Shown piece after piece: positions 38,659-50,001 of a DNA stretch of 64,000 bases (its first letter is position 1; the number at the start of each line of letters is the position of its first letter). This DNA comes from Pseudoneurospora amorphoporcata (Eukaryota > Ascomycota > Sordariomycetes > Sordariales > Sordariaceae), in assembly GCA_033297205.1 (NCBI GenBank), contig MU859074.1, forward strand, positions 237,768 to 301,767, read 5' to 3'. Made by a program: the position numbers and the translations under genes. The notes below the pieces were generated by a model. That model had not been told where the DNA came from and searched no databases. It worked only from the letters and a program-made list of their open reading frames with translations.

Positions 38659-40531
38659 TTAGGCCTTCTTCTCCTCGTCGCACTCGTCGTCTTCGTTGTC
38701 GTTGTCTTGTAGCCAGCCGCGGCTCATCTGGACAGCCTGGTTCCACTTCTTGAACCTCTTCTCGGCACACTTGCGAGAGATCTTGGGCTCGAAGACCTTC
38801 CGGCCGGTCCGGTTGACCTCCTGGAGCTCGGCGGTATCGCTCCAGACACCGGTAGCGAGGCCGGCAGCAATGGCAGCGCCGAGAGCGGTGGTTTCGCACA
38901 TGGCCGGGCGATCAACGGGAATACCGCTGATGTCAGCCTGGGTCTGCATGGTCAGGTCCGAGTTGGAAAGACCGCCATCGACAGCGAGGAGCTTGAGCTT
39001 GCAGCCTGAGTCCTTCTCCATGGCATCAAGGATGGCCTTGGTCTGGAAGCAGGTAGCCTCAAGAGTGGCACGGGCAATGTGTCCCTTTTGAGTGTGTTGG
39101 GTAATTCCGACTGTAGAGCACATGATAGGTTAGCCTCTGATCTTCTTGTGGATGAATGTGATACTTGGATGATGCTCCAAAGTGGGTCGGGAGAAGCTGT
39201 GTGGAAAGAGTGGGTAATGGCGATCACTTACAGAGAGTTCCCTTTGCATCATCGATCCAGTAAGGGGCGAACAGGCCGCTGAAGGCAGTGACGAACACAA
39301 CACCTCCGTTATCGGGCACCGACTCGGCGAGGTCGTTGATTTGCTTCGCATTGTCAATGAAGTTGAGGTTGTTCTGGAGGAAGGTGACGCCGGAGCCGGC
39401 GACAGCGATGCTGCCCTCGAGGGCATAGACAGGCGCACGGCCCTGGCCAAAATCGTAGGCGACGGTGGACAGAAGACCATACTGGGAGATGACGGGCTCG
39501 GTGCCGACGTTGTAGAGAAGGAAGCAGCCGGTGCCGTAGGTGTTCTTTGCTTGGCCGGGGTTGAAGCCGCACTGGCCGACCAGGGCGCTGGATTGATCGC
39601 CCAAGCAGCCAGCGATCGGCACACCTGACAGCGCGCCACTGGCAATGCGACCGAAGCATTCAGGGTCCGACGAAGGGACGATCTTGGGCAAATGCACCTT
39701 GTTTCGGTCAATACCGAAGAATCCTAGTAGCTTGTCGTCATACTGCAAAGTGCGGATGTTCATGAACATGGTTCGGCTGGCGTTGGTGCTGTCTGTTACG
39801 TGGACGGGGCTCTCAGCCTGGGCGCCGCCATTGAGCTTGTAGATGAGCCAAGTGTCAACAGTGCCGAAGGCGAGGCGGCCTTGCTCGTAGGCCTCCTTGA
39901 CGGCCTCGACGTTCTCAATGAGCCAAAGAAGCTTGACGCTGCTGGGGTAGGTGGAGAGGGGAAGACCGCAAAGGTCCTTGATGGCATCAGCGCCATCCTT
40001 GGCCTTGAGGTCACGGACAATGGACTTGGTACGGGTATCGGGCCAGACGACGGCGTTGTAGAGAGGCTCGCCGGTTTCGTGGTCCCAAACGAGAGTAGTC
40101 TCGCGCTGGTTGGTAATGCCGATGGAGCGGATGTCGTTCTTGGAGAAGCCTAGTCGTTGGAACTTGCGCATAGCACCCTCAATGCACTCCTCGACCGAGC
40201 TGAGCAGGGTCATAGGGTCGTGCTCGTGCCATCCCGACTTGGGGTAGAGGTTCTCAAACTCGATCTGGTGGCTGGCAACGGGGTCGCCCTCGCCGTTGAA
40301 GATAAGGAAGCGGGAAGAGGTGGTGCCTTGGTCGACAGAGCCGACAAACCAGTGGGTTTTCCTCTCCTCCGAGGTCTCGTGGATGCCGCGGGGGAGGTGC
40401 TCTAGGTGGCTGACAATGGGGCCCTTGTGGGCCTTTGCTAGGTTGCGGGCGTCCATACCATCGTTTGCAAGAGTGGGTTCTACGCAAATGACGCCGGGCT
40501 CGACGCCGTCGTTGAGGTTGAGTAACTTCAT
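38659..40531 (-). CDS. gut1: Glycerol kinase (FGGY family)
   Basis: Phosphorylates glycerol to glycerol-3-phosphate with ATP, feeding glycerol catabolism and lipid synthesis. The 583-residue product comes from two exons (40531-39232 and 39110-38659). The 121-base intron joins in frame to give KGTLFGITQHTQKGHI. Landmarks: the ATP-binding start GSVDQGTTSSRFLIF, SIGITNQRETTLVWD, the substrate loop RTKSIVRD, STYPSSVKLLWLIEN, YGTGCFLLYNVG, the FGGY signature region GHIARATLEATCFQTKAILD, and VDGGLSNSDLTMQTQADISG. The N-terminal 60 residues before the first kinase strand and the acidic C-terminal tail (DNEDDECDEEKKA) extend the core. The start is the ATG of MKLLNLNDGV; the frame stays open a further 141 codons upstream, but that part is Thr/Ser/Pro low complexity and looks like leader. 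Confidence 0.95.
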
Positions 40532-42510
40532 GGTGACTGAAGTTGTTTGTGCAGGGCGGGGATAAGGCGGGGTAGTAGGTGGTTGTGATTCGTGCGGGGG
40601 GTGTGTTTTTGTCTGCTGTGTCTTTGTGGTTGTAGTTGTGTGACTTGTGTGACTGAAACTGGGGTGGCTGGTATTGTTGGTGGTGGTGGTGATGGTATAG
40701 AGAAAGGGAGATGGAGATGAAGAAAGAAGCTGATGGTTGTGAATGCTGTTTCGGATGGCTGAATAGGCTGAATGCGGCCGGGTACTTGTAGTATTGAGAC
40801 GGGTCGCGGATGAGGCAGGTCTGACAGAGTCAATGCCTACTATGACACAGCCGGAAGCAGTGACACAATGTGGAGGAGAAGATCGAGATCGGGGAAGACT
40901 GATCGTCTGCTGGAGAAGGACCCTGGATTGACGTCCCCAGGATTGACGGGCCAAACAGAGGTGAGCAAGTGGAGGGCTATGATGATGGACTGGAGGACCG
41001 TTGCGACCGCGGCTGCGACTGCGACTGCTATTGCGTGGTCGAGTGCGGAGGAGGAGACGCTGTGATCGCTCGTGCTCTTCTTCTTCTTGTCGCTGCTGCT
41101 GTGCGGGTGATGGACGCTGTCGACGAGCTGCTGCGGCTACGTCATAAAAGGCCTGGCCCTAGCTTGACGTTATCGGCGGTGCTGATAACAGGAGAGTGCT
41201 GATGGTGGTGCACGGGCCTCGAGTGCTCTTGATGGTCGAACAAGACTGTTGATGGTGTGCGTTGATGACCTGGTGCAACCACCTCGTCGTCCACATGGAG
41301 GGCGACATGTTTACCTTATTTATTCCAGCCAGCTGCGCCTGATTCTCCAGCTTTTCCCGCTTCTGCTGCTGTTTCTGCTGCTGGCTATGCTGGCTATGCT
41401 GGCTATGCGAGCTATGCTAGTCTCGTTCCCCTGGCTAGGCGCAATCTGGGCTGGACTCTTGTGACCAGCTGCAATACGAATTGGGCTCTTTCCTATCCCA
41501 GACTTCCGAACCTGTCCCAGGCCTGGCTCGTGTTGTGCGCGCGCGTGCAGGGTGAGCAGGTGTGGCAGGGAGAATGCGCAATCGATTTTCTCGGCAGTAA
41601 TCTTGTCAATTTGCCCAGCTGATTTTTTTCCGTCTGTTTCCCTTGGAGAAAAAAAAAATTGATCGGCACGCTTTGTTTGCGCTTGCAGGCCAGTGGTGGA
41701 ACATTTGCGGGGATCCGCTCGCTGCCCAATCATTTTCCCAAATTCCATCCGGTACGCGCTAGAAGGGTACCTTTTTTCCCCTCGGCACCAAGAGCACCTC
41801 CACGGCTCGCCAACGTCGCATCCTGCAGCGCGGTTACACTGCATCATGGCTGTTGAAGGTACCTCCGGGCCTGCATGGAACAAGTCCAGAGGCCGCGAAT
41901 GCGGATGGGCGGTCGCAGGGGGAGAATTGCCCCGAAAATGCGGAGTCATGTTCAAAAGAACCACTTTTCTCCCTTTTACAACCACCAACACGGACAAGAT
42001 TTGCACCGACGAGGAGCCTCGAACATTCAACACAAAGTCCAGAACGCTCCATTTTCTGACAGAACCCGGCAAAAGACTGGTTGTATTCGCGACTGGAGTT
42101 TGTTCCGGCTCTCCATTGCGATGCGCCGGCACCGCCGCCGTACACTAGCCAGGAGCCTCGACTATGCACATCCCTCCCCTCCCAGCACCCCATCGAAGCG
42201 CACAACTGCTGCAGAACTGATAACGTTATTTTGGGCTCATCAAAACCTGAATGAACCTGTGACCTGTCCTGTCTTTCGTCGTCTCCGCCCCTGATTCTGA
42301 CAATGCTACCCCTCACCAACATCTTTCACGGAGAACTTGGAGTCTGGCAAGTCCCGTCCAGGGGCAACGACCGGATTTCCCAAAATATACAATGCGATTT
42401 GAAGAGGACCTGGGACGGGAGCGGCATCGACGGGAACAGGCAAGCGTATCAAGATTCCAGAAAGCCAAGAAGCCGCCCCTACACTGTGCTGACTTGTTGC
42501 TGTTGTTGGT

Positions 42511-42575
42511 GTTGTCACCTGGTGTTGTCACCTGGTGTTGTCACCTGGTCTTGTCACCTGGTCTTGTCACTTGTC
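42511..42575. repeat. 13-bp minisatellite, five copies
   Basis: The unit is GTTGTCACCTGGT. The first three copies are identical, the next begins CTTG, and the last also begins CTTG and is degenerate at its end. Each of the first four units carries a CACCTG hexamer. No reading frame of interest crosses it. Confidence 0.88.
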
Positions 42576-42936
42576 GTTGCTATGATGCCCTTGCCTCACA
42601 ATGCCTCTCAATGCCACCCGACACCACCCGGCGGTTACGTCTGTCGGCCGACGATCGTTTGGATAAGGCCTTCTCGTTGGCTTATCGCACCTCAGCTATG
42701 AGACAAGAAATGTGGACTGCTCAACCACCACCTCGAAGATGTGCAAAGGCGAAAAAGGCGAAGCGCAAGCCACACATTGTGTAGCCATACAGAAGGCTGA
42801 CGGCCCAAAACGTCCCCCGGGGCCCTCATCATGCTTGGTCACGGTGTTCTCTTTTTGACGTCAAAACCTACGGCTGACGTTAGAAAACTGGAGCAAAAGG
42901 CCAAAAAGAAGACTGTTCACTCGCCGCCGGGAATTG

Positions 42937-43000
42937 AGCCCGACGTGGGGGTCGAACCCACAACCTTGAGATTAATAGTCTCACGCTCTCCCGATTTCAA
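42937..43000 (-). pseudogene. tRNA-Lys-like pseudogene with broken 5' half
   Basis: Read on the minus strand, the anticodon arm TGAGACTATTAATCTCA, the variable loop, the T arm GTGGGTTCGACCCCCAC and the 3' acceptor GTCGGGCT match what is expected of fungal tRNA-Lys(CTT). The anticodon reads ATT instead of CTT. The 5' acceptor strand and most of the D arm are replaced by unrelated sequence, so no acceptor stem forms. It is either a truncated retro-copy or a decayed gene. Confidence 0.6.
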
Positions 43001-45179
43001 AGCGCAGTGCTCATGGTTGGGAGTGCGGGCGCACAACTTTCGGTCAACAAAGCGTGTGCAAAAGGTCCATGAGTTCCTGGGAGTCCATGTGGGAGGGAGT
43101 GCTATCGCCAGTTGGCCGGGCTTCCTAATTGGGAAGTGCCGAAGTGGGCATCGTCGATTCAAGCGACTACGCGCCAAACACTCCCGGACATGGGCGCCTG
43201 CTTCTGACCAAAAGAAAGAAAGAAAGAAAGGGTGACATTTGTCGTATTTGTCGATCCGCTAAATGCCGTGGAGTCGCGTCCCAAATGACGAAATTTTGGG
43301 TTGGGTCACGGGAGTTATCGAATTTGACAGAATTCAGTGAGCATTCGAGAAGAGTGAAGACAGCGTGTTCGGCGTGCCTGCAGCTGTGGACGCTGTGGAA
43401 GACTGAGGGGAAAGGCAAAGAAACCGAGACATTGACGAAGACATTCCGTCGGCATCGTAGGAGTGAGACTGTAGTACTTTTAGTCATGCCCGGTCACACA
43501 TGGTCGGCTCCGACTTGCGGGATGCCCACCTTCTTCCCCATGCTTCCCACTCTTTCCTGTACGCAACAGGAAGGAGCATCTTGGGACAGATGGAGAAGAT
43601 TGGAAAATTACCCCCCGTCCATCAGACACCACTACACCATCGTGTCCAGATTTCACTCACAAGTTCCCAGCAGTAACCGTTGCACCGAATTACCCCGATG
43701 CAAGTTGTAAATAGTTCAGAGCGCCCAACAGGAAAGCATGAGCAAACCCTTGGTGTTGAGATTCCACTTCCATCACTTCCAGGGACGAGCAGGACAAGAA
43801 AGGGCAGAAACGCCGAGATAGCAGAGATTGAGTGCGACGGTTTTGCTGGTCTTGTGATGTCAATTGATCTTCATGAGCCAAGGCCAACTTTGGGCTAGTT
43901 TGAGAGTGTTGACGTTGAGCTTGACCCCGCCCGCTTCGTGCTTTTTGCTTGCTCTCCCGAGTCCCGCGCGTTCCACTTGTTCACGTCCGGCAGGCCTTGC
44001 CCCCCTTGTCTTGCTGCCCTACGGAAGTACTGTACTACCGTTGGAAAGTGTGAAGACTCTCGGTCGCCGAAGACGAAAAGTTCACAGGTAACGGTACGGT
44101 ACGGTACGTACCTCGGTCCATGTCGGCCCTTCGCCTCGCCAAAGTCGCCCTTTTGGGGGTTTCCCCTTGAGCTCCCGCAATTCCCGTCAATCCCGTTCCC
44201 GCCGGCTTGTCCCAGCGCGGGCTCAGCATGCGCTTCCCGTCTTCGTCCCGTCGACAAAAGGCGAACAAGATAGGCAGGCTTCGTGCCCAGGCCCCCACTG
44301 AAGCGACGGCCCCAGTGATGCGCCCTGCCAAAAACAGCGCCGTGGGTGCGCGGGTGAGCATGATGATCCCGCAATCCCGCACGCGGGGTGCCGGCTTCTT
44401 AGTTTTTAGAAGCCAAGCGAAGCCATCAAGCAATCCCGCCAGATGGGCCTGTTTTTATTTTATTTTCACTTGCTGTGCATTGGATCGGTTGGGCAAAAAA
44501 AAGGGAAGATGAACAGTCGCCACCAGGGTTAGGACTTAGATATCAACACCACCACTTCCCACACCCGACATATGACAAGAGTTCACTTTTCTAACCATTT
44601 TGGCCAGCCTTAGAGGGTTTCTCCTCACCGCGGGCCAGTTGCTGCATTCACCGTACTTGCAGGTTTGGGCTTTCAACCGGATACCTACTAACCAAAGGAG
44701 CGATCCTATCCCAACCAGGGGATTTACCGCCCCGTTTCGAGACATGGCACTTCCACCGCCTGCTCATTCGGTGTCTGTTCTGAATGGGCGCCTTGATGGC
44801 CCATTCCCCGCTTCAACAATTGACCAGCGAAACAAGCAAAGGTCATCCACGAAATTCCATTTCTTATTAGGCGACCTTGAATTGAGAGACACGAAAAGAA
44901 CTGGTGTGCATGTTTGGGACCAGTGCCAGCCTGTCACTACAGTACTATCGCGATCTAGCCTCATCTCGGTCCCCAAGGTATCTGGAGCCTTTGCTGGCTG
45001 GGTTGCTTGGCCCTTGCATCAACCCCCCAAGCCCGCAACCCACCCTCCAATCCACCCCACCCCCCTCTTCCATTTTTTTTTTGTCTTTCCCGTCAATCGT
45101 TTGCCGCTGCTTACGAGAGGGTATCTTTATCTTTCTACATTGAGCAAGCCGGCCCAGCACGTGGGAAGCCGGGACTCCA

Positions 45180-46820
45180 ATGTCCACCGATTCGGCCGGG
45201 AGCCAAGCCTCCCAGGCCATGCTCCACATGCTGGACTACATCTCCACGCACGACCATGATCTTTTTGAATGGGACGACCATGGGAGGGAAGAGTCGGACG
45301 CCTGGCTTCGTCCGGTCCAGGACGCTGGCCTCAGTCCCAAGAAGCACAAGGTCTTCCACCATGCCAACAAGGAGTACCTCAAACCTCCGCAACCCTTTGT
45401 CCAGATAGGTCCCGAGTTGGGTGACTCCGGCTCGACCATCGTCTACAAGGTCACCCCTCCAGAAGGCCAAGGCTACAGACGACCCCTGGCCCTCAAAGTC
45501 ATTGTTTGCAAAGAAAACACACGCCCGCCTGGTCCCGACAGCAATGTGCGCAAGCTGGCCCTGCAAGAGGTGCAGAACATGGTGGCGGTGCGCCATCCTC
45601 ACATCGTCGTCTACGTAGCTTCGTTTGAGGACTACTGCATCTCCAACCGCCAGGTTCGCCAGCGCCGTGTTGCCGGCACCGGTGCTCGCGCCGTTTTCAG
45701 GAGAGTCGATCAACAGATCAAGCGTCACATACTCGGCATCGCCATGTACCCTCCAGCCGACTGCAATCTACGGACTTTTATGCTCGAGATCGCGTCCGCT
45801 GCTGTCCACTCACCAAAGACTGCTGCAGAGGAGCATTTGATGGCACAATATCTCCATACGTATTTCGGTTGCTTAGCCCAAGCCGTCAGCTACCTACACA
45901 AGTCGACAGTACGGATACGACACAAGGACATCAAACCCGAGAATGTTGTCATAGACAGTTATGGCGTTCCTCTGCTCACTGACTTTGGGCTTTCCAAGCA
46001 CTTTGAAACAGGCCAGCATTCTCAAGGACCGACTGCCAAGACGCTCAAGTATGCCGACCCAGAAGCAATGCAGGAGACTCAGCGTGATGAGAGGTCGGAT
46101 GTCTTTTCGTTGGGTTGCGTCTTCCTCGAGATGGTAACCGTACTGCTCGGGAAACCTCCATCGTATGCTGAGGAGCAGCTTGAGCGTATGGCAGGCAATG
46201 CCCACCAAGTGGGCGAGTTCAAGTACACCGATGCGCTAGACAACTTGCAGGAATACATCGATTATCTCGAACACATGGCAGAAGCTCAACTCGATGCCCT
46301 TCCATCCTCATCGCCAGAGAAACCTATGCCGTCAACGAACTTTCCACCGTCCATGCCCAAATCACAGTCCTTCAAAGCTCGCCAAAGAGAAAAGGAAGCA
46401 TCCCTAAGCGGCGTCATCAAAGTCCTCGGACACATCAGAAGAATGATGGATCATGATTACCACGTGCGTCCTTACGCCAGGGACCTCTACCCCTTGTTCA
46501 GCCACCTCTACGATATCTACGAAAGCCCCGGTCGCTGCGAGAATTGCGAGGAACAGATGCTGACAGGCAGCTCGCGTCCGCCAACACGGGCGCCGACCAT
46601 GCCGGGGGTGGCCAATGGCAATGGCAATGGCAGACAGCAGATACCGCTACAGCGGACAAGGTCGAACAGCCCGACTTTGACCAAGAGTCCTACGGCTGGT
46701 TCTGGTTCGTTTGCCGTCAGGAGAGTGAGGGCGAATTCGCTGTACGTGGCCAAGCAGGCGTCACATTCGCCGACTGATGTGGTGGATATGGCTTATCCGC
46801 ATAATGGGCATAAGGTGTGA
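45180..46820 (+). CDS. Divergent serine/threonine protein kinase
   Basis: Intronless, 546 residues. The kinase domain covers roughly residues 75-450. The glycine loop is weak (ELGDSGSTIVYKV) and the catalytic Lys lies in LALKVIVCK. The catalytic loop reads RHKDIKPENVVID, so the usual HRD is HKD with the Asp kept. DFG is intact (LLTDFGLSKHF), and SDVFSLGCVFLEM provides the F-helix. The APE position reads ADPEA. All catalytic residues are present, so activity is likely despite divergence. A C-terminal 100 residues rich in S, T, P and N are low complexity and end in VVDMAYPHNGHKV. This resembles the many lineage-expanded orphan kinases of Pezizomycotina. I cannot name a substrate or pathway. The start is the first ATG, in a CCAATG context. 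Confidence 0.87.
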   Translation: MSTDSAGSQASQAMLHMLDYISTHDHDLFEWDDHGREESDAWLRPVQDAGLSPKKHKVFHHANKEYLKPPQPFVQIGPELGDSGSTIVYKVTPPEGQGYRRPLALKVIVCKENTRPPGPDSNVRKLALQEVQNMVAVRHPHIVVYVASFEDYCISNRQVRQRRVAGTGARAVFRRVDQQIKRHILGIAMYPPADCNLRTFMLEIASAAVHSPKTAAEEHLMAQYLHTYFGCLAQAVSYLHKSTVRIRHKDIKPENVVIDSYGVPLLTDFGLSKHFETGQHSQGPTAKTLKYADPEAMQETQRDERSDVFSLGCVFLEMVTVLLGKPPSYAEEQLERMAGNAHQVGEFKYTDALDNLQEYIDYLEHMAEAQLDALPSSSPEKPMPSTNFPPSMPKSQSFKARQREKEASLSGVIKVLGHIRRMMDHDYHVRPYARDLYPLFSHLYDIYESPGRCENCEEQMLTGSSRPPTRAPTMPGVANGNGNGRQQIPLQRTRSNSPTLTKSPTAGSGSFAVRRVRANSLYVAKQASHSPTDVVDMAYPHNGHKV

Positions 46821-47286
46821 TGAGCATGAATGGACGGTCGACGGGTATGGTGAGGCAGGCCGAATTTATGGAATGAAGATATGAAAACACAACTCGGTTG
46901 ATGAAAGTAAAAGATTTAGAACAACCGATGGACAAAGGTCTGCCAAAGCGAGGCGTTAATGAAAATACCGGGATTTTTTTGGATTATTCAAGATGGGAGC
47001 AGGCAGCTAAAGGTACAATGACATTTGATTTGTTTTTTTCTTTCTTTTCAGGATAACCTCGGAAAACATATGCTTGCAGGCTGAACATACGCGTGAGATA
47101 AAGCGAAGCTACAGCTGGAGCCGGAACGGGCGGACCGAGTCGCACACCTACGCTTACTAACGTATTATATACACAACACGCGCTCTTTCCCACTCCTCCA
47201 CCACCCCCTTAACCTCATCTTATGTTTACACACCGAATGTCTTGTCACCCTGGAAATCAACAAACAACCACAAAAGAACAAACAAA
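46821..47286. other. Spacer between kinase and cupin genes
   Basis: Contains the 3' UTR of the kinase gene and the promoter of the cupin gene. No gene or repeat of note is seen. Confidence 0.4.
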
Positions 47287-48127
47287 ATGCCAGTCCGCGG
47301 CCCCGTCCCCGTCAATCTAGCCACCCGGCAGGCCGCCGAGGTACTCGAGGTCGGGCCCATGACCATCCGCGTCTACGAAGACGGATCCCGCACCGACGAC
47401 CGCATCAGCGCCATCTTGGTGGAGATCCTGCCGGGGGCTTCGGGCCCGCCTATGCATTGGCATCGGTTTCATGATGAGCTGTTTTTCGTTGTTAAGGGTG
47501 GGTCCTTTTTTTCTTTTTTTTTTCTTTTTTTTCTTTTTTTTCTTTTTTTTCTTTTTTTTCTTTTTTTTCTTTTTCCAATCACTCATTTATCTTACTGTTT
47601 AAAGAGCTGTGATGGGGATTGAGGAAGCTGGAAAAGGGAGTGATGTTAGAATAGGATGTGATGGGATGGAATAGGACAGGAATATATGAAAGACTATAAC
47701 GGTATAAACGAGTTAGTGCAGAAGCTGACTACGAAACTTGTTCTCTCCCAAAAGGAACGTGCCGCTTCGTAACGCCCGAAGCCGAAGTCGACGCCTCAGC
47801 CGGAGATGTCATGACGGTCCCGCCGGGTGCTATTCACACGTTCAAGAATGCGTCTGAGACGGAACCTTGCGAAATTTACATGACCGCCACGCCGGGTCAC
47901 TACGTTGATTGTAAGTCCCCTTTATGACCCGATCCCTGATCGTCATTTACGCTTATTTGGTGGGTCCATGCGTGCTCTTTGGCATGCTAACAAAGGACTC
48001 TTGGATAACAGACTTTCGAATGCTCGCCAAGGCTGGGGAGGAGGGTAAGATGCTTAGCAAGGACGAGATCGAACATCTCATGGCGCTGTTTGGGACGTTT
48101 CCGCCGGATGTTGAATCGGAACCTTGA
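47287..48127 (+). CDS. Small single-domain cupin protein
   Basis: A 160-residue product from three exons (47287-47497, 47755-47910, 48012-48127) with exact frame joins (VVKG/GTCRF and HYVD/YFRML). Cupin motif 1 is GPPMHWHRFHDELFFVVKG, with the metal-binding His-x-His and Glu. Motif 2 is GDVMTVPPGAIHTFKN, with the last His ligand. The enzyme may be an iron- or manganese-dependent dioxygenase, isomerase or small-molecule sensor; the substrate cannot be told. Intron 1 is 257 bases and contains a C/T-run microsatellite. The start is the first ATG in frame; upstream codons in this frame begin at non-ATG triplets. Confidence 0.86.
47504..47575. repeat. (CTTTTTTTT)n tract inside the cupin intron
   Basis: About eight tandem units of one C followed by seven or eight Ts begin six bases after the intron donor. 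The tract occupies the 5' part of intron 1, not the normal polypyrimidine position before the acceptor. Confidence 0.9.
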
Positions 48128-48378
48128 CATCTTTACATCCTATCAAACATTTCATGTGTATGAATGTTTAGACTTGAATAAAACGATGTATTACGCCAGA
48201 CTCCCGACGATGCAAAAGCCATCAAACACCCTCAAAGAAAACTCCCCTGGCTCATGTAGACAAGCAGGCTTAAAGCATGTGAGAAGAGAAAGGCCCTCTC
48301 CATGTACAGATCAGAATATTATATGTACACATATGGCCGCTCTTACATAGCCACCATATCACTCACTCGCTCACTGAC

Positions 48379-49635
48379 TTAGAACCCACGTCCGCGGCTG
48401 CTGCCATCGCCACGCCTCTCTCTCTCCAACATGGCGTCAAACTCCTTTTGCGCCTGCTCCTTAGCCAGAGCCCTCTCCTGGTCGGTCTCCGAATAAGAAT
48501 ACGACAGTCCCTCGCCGCCGCCGCCGCCGCCTACAGCAGCCGCACGGCGCTCCGCCCACGAAGCGGACTGGGAAGGCTTGACGTAGGTGGCAGGTGTGGT
48601 GGCGGTCGTGCTTCCGGGTGCCTGTGCAGGGCTACCCTTTGCTTGCTGTCGGAGTCTGTCCCATGCGGAGCCGGAGGTCTGAACGGCTGGCGAGCTGGCT
48701 CTGGCGGCTGGCGCTACGGGCGAAGCGTCGTCGTAGAGGAACTCGTCATCGTCCTGGTTATAAGCGGATTGTTGTGTCTGCTGCTGTTGCAGATGTTGCT
48801 GTTCTTTCTTCTCATGTTGGTGCTGCTGAATCCGCTGGAGATATGGTGTTTGCGCCTGTTGTGGTAGTTGTTGTTGATCCTCCTGGTGATCATAGTTTGA
48901 CGCGTGCTCACTTGAATAACCGTCTCCCAGCTCGGGCCTCTCGTGAGAAATGTCCTTCGTCTTCATCGCCTGTCCCGCCTCGATAAGCTTCTGCTTGAAT
49001 GCCTTGTCCCGCATGACTGTAGCTGAGAAGACGGTCTCGGCATACGCATCCGCGACCCAGCCGCCGAAAATTCTCCAGGCGACATACCAGGCGACAACGC
49101 GGGCGCCTTGCCAGGCCAGAGTAGCCCGGAGCCCGGTGGCGAGGGTGAATCTCTTGCTCGGGAAAAGTTCGGGGTTGAAGGACGCCGGGTCTGGCTTCCA
49201 GAAAGGGAAGTTGTACTTGTTGAATCCAACAGCCCAGCAGACACCTGTGCCGAGGGCTATGGCGGGCCGGGCGTACGCATTGGTGACAGAGCGCTTGGCG
49301 GCGCCGTAGGCGACAAGGTCGAGCTCCTCCCGGTCCAGCTGCTGGTGGCCCAGTAGAAGGGACGTGGCCATGAGCCTCGCGCCCACGTCCACCTTGTACT
49401 GGCCCTGGGTGACGTTGAACAAAGGGGCCCAGAAGGGCAGCTGCGGCAGCGTGTCCCACTTGACGGGCATCTGGTCGACGATCTTGGTGACGATTTCGTT
49501 TCTTTCCTTGAGAGTCCTGGCTCGGCGGAACTCTTCCCACCAGTGCTTATCCCAGTAGGGCACCGCACCGCCCTCGAGTTGCTGGGGCTCAACCTGGGCC
49601 TGCAACGCCCAGTCACCGCTGTTGTCTTGGGACAT
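48379..49635 (-). CDS. Fungal protein of unknown function with hydrophobic segments and Gln-rich tail
   Basis: Intronless, 418 residues from MSQDNSGDWA. An in-frame ATG at 49821 would add 62 residues that look like leader. The first 220 residues appear folded: PYWDKHWWEEFRRARTLKER, then hydrophobic stretches (ARPAIALGTGVCWAVGF and ARVVAWYVAWRIFGGWVADA) that could be two membrane passes, separated by YNFPFWKPDPASFNPELFPS. The second half is low complexity: a Gln-rich tract (QQQLPQQAQ, HLQQQQTQQ), an acidic DDDEFLYDD, a GGGGGGE run and an SSRGRGF end. I do not recognise the family. A mitochondrial or other membrane location is only a guess. The gene is divergent from tRNA-Arg, about 300 bp upstream. 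Confidence 0.75.
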   Translation of the reverse strand: MSQDNSGDWALQAQVEPQQLEGGAVPYWDKHWWEEFRRARTLKERNEIVTKIVDQMPVKWDTLPQLPFWAPLFNVTQGQYKVDVGARLMATSLLLGHQQLDREELDLVAYGAAKRSVTNAYARPAIALGTGVCWAVGFNKYNFPFWKPDPASFNPELFPSKRFTLATGLRATLAWQGARVVAWYVAWRIFGGWVADAYAETVFSATVMRDKAFKQKLIEAGQAMKTKDISHERPELGDGYSSEHASNYDHQEDQQQLPQQAQTPYLQRIQQHQHEKKEQQHLQQQQTQQSAYNQDDDEFLYDDASPVAPAARASSPAVQTSGSAWDRLRQQAKGSPAQAPGSTTATTPATYVKPSQSASWAERRAAAVGGGGGGEGLSYSYSETDQERALAKEQAQKEFDAMLERERRGDGSSRGRGF

Positions 49636-49928
49636 GGTGTTGCGGTTGCGATCGATCGACGATGGCTGTTGGTTCAGGTGTCGTGCTTTGTGGCGTTTGT
49701 AGCTTTGGTAAGTCGTGGAATACTGGTCGAATGGGTTCGCAATGTCGAGACGGTCGACGGGCTCCCAGGGCTGGTGGGAAGACGATGATGTCAATTTGAA
49801 AGGAGAAGCTCCAGGGTCCAAGGGAGCTTGGGCCCCTTGGGTGGCAGTGTGGATCCGAGGGAATCTTTAATCCAATGGACTCGTCGTATATGAGAACAAA
49901 AACAAACAAATCTGTCTAAAAAATGTCT

Positions 49929-50001
49929 GCCCGGCTGGCGCAATCGGTAGCGCGCAAGACTTCTAATCTTGAGGCTGTGGGTTCGATTCCCACGTCGGGC
50001 T
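49929..50001 (+). tRNA. tRNA-Arg, anticodon TCT
   Basis: A complete 73-base cloverleaf without intron. The acceptor GCCCGGC pairs with GTCGGGC (one G-T wobble), the anticodon stem is CAAGA/TCTTG with loop CTTCTAA, and the T arm is GTGGG-TTCGATT-CCCAC. Anticodon TCT reads AGA. The A and B boxes are intact. Confidence 0.96.

Larger units (their letters stand above)
40532..45179. other. 4.6-kb intergenic stretch with minisatellites and a tRNA-Lys relic; no gene seen
   Basis: A 270-codon frame (42132-41320, minus) and a 193-codon frame (43129-43710, plus) occur, but neither has a motif and both mirror frames on the other strand. Structures seen: GCTATGCTG repeats near 41380-41420, a 13-bp minisatellite at 42511, a tRNA-Lys-like relic at 42937, an AAAG tetranucleotide tract near 43212-43230, and a GGTAC run near 44094-44110. 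The last few hundred bases serve as the promoter of the kinase gene. Confidence 0.45.

Noticed and set aside
41320..42132. 270-codon open frame on the minus strand
   Set aside because: No motif, low-complexity repeats (IASIASIAS from a satellite), and open frames of similar length on the other strand. It looks like chance openness in GC-rich DNA.
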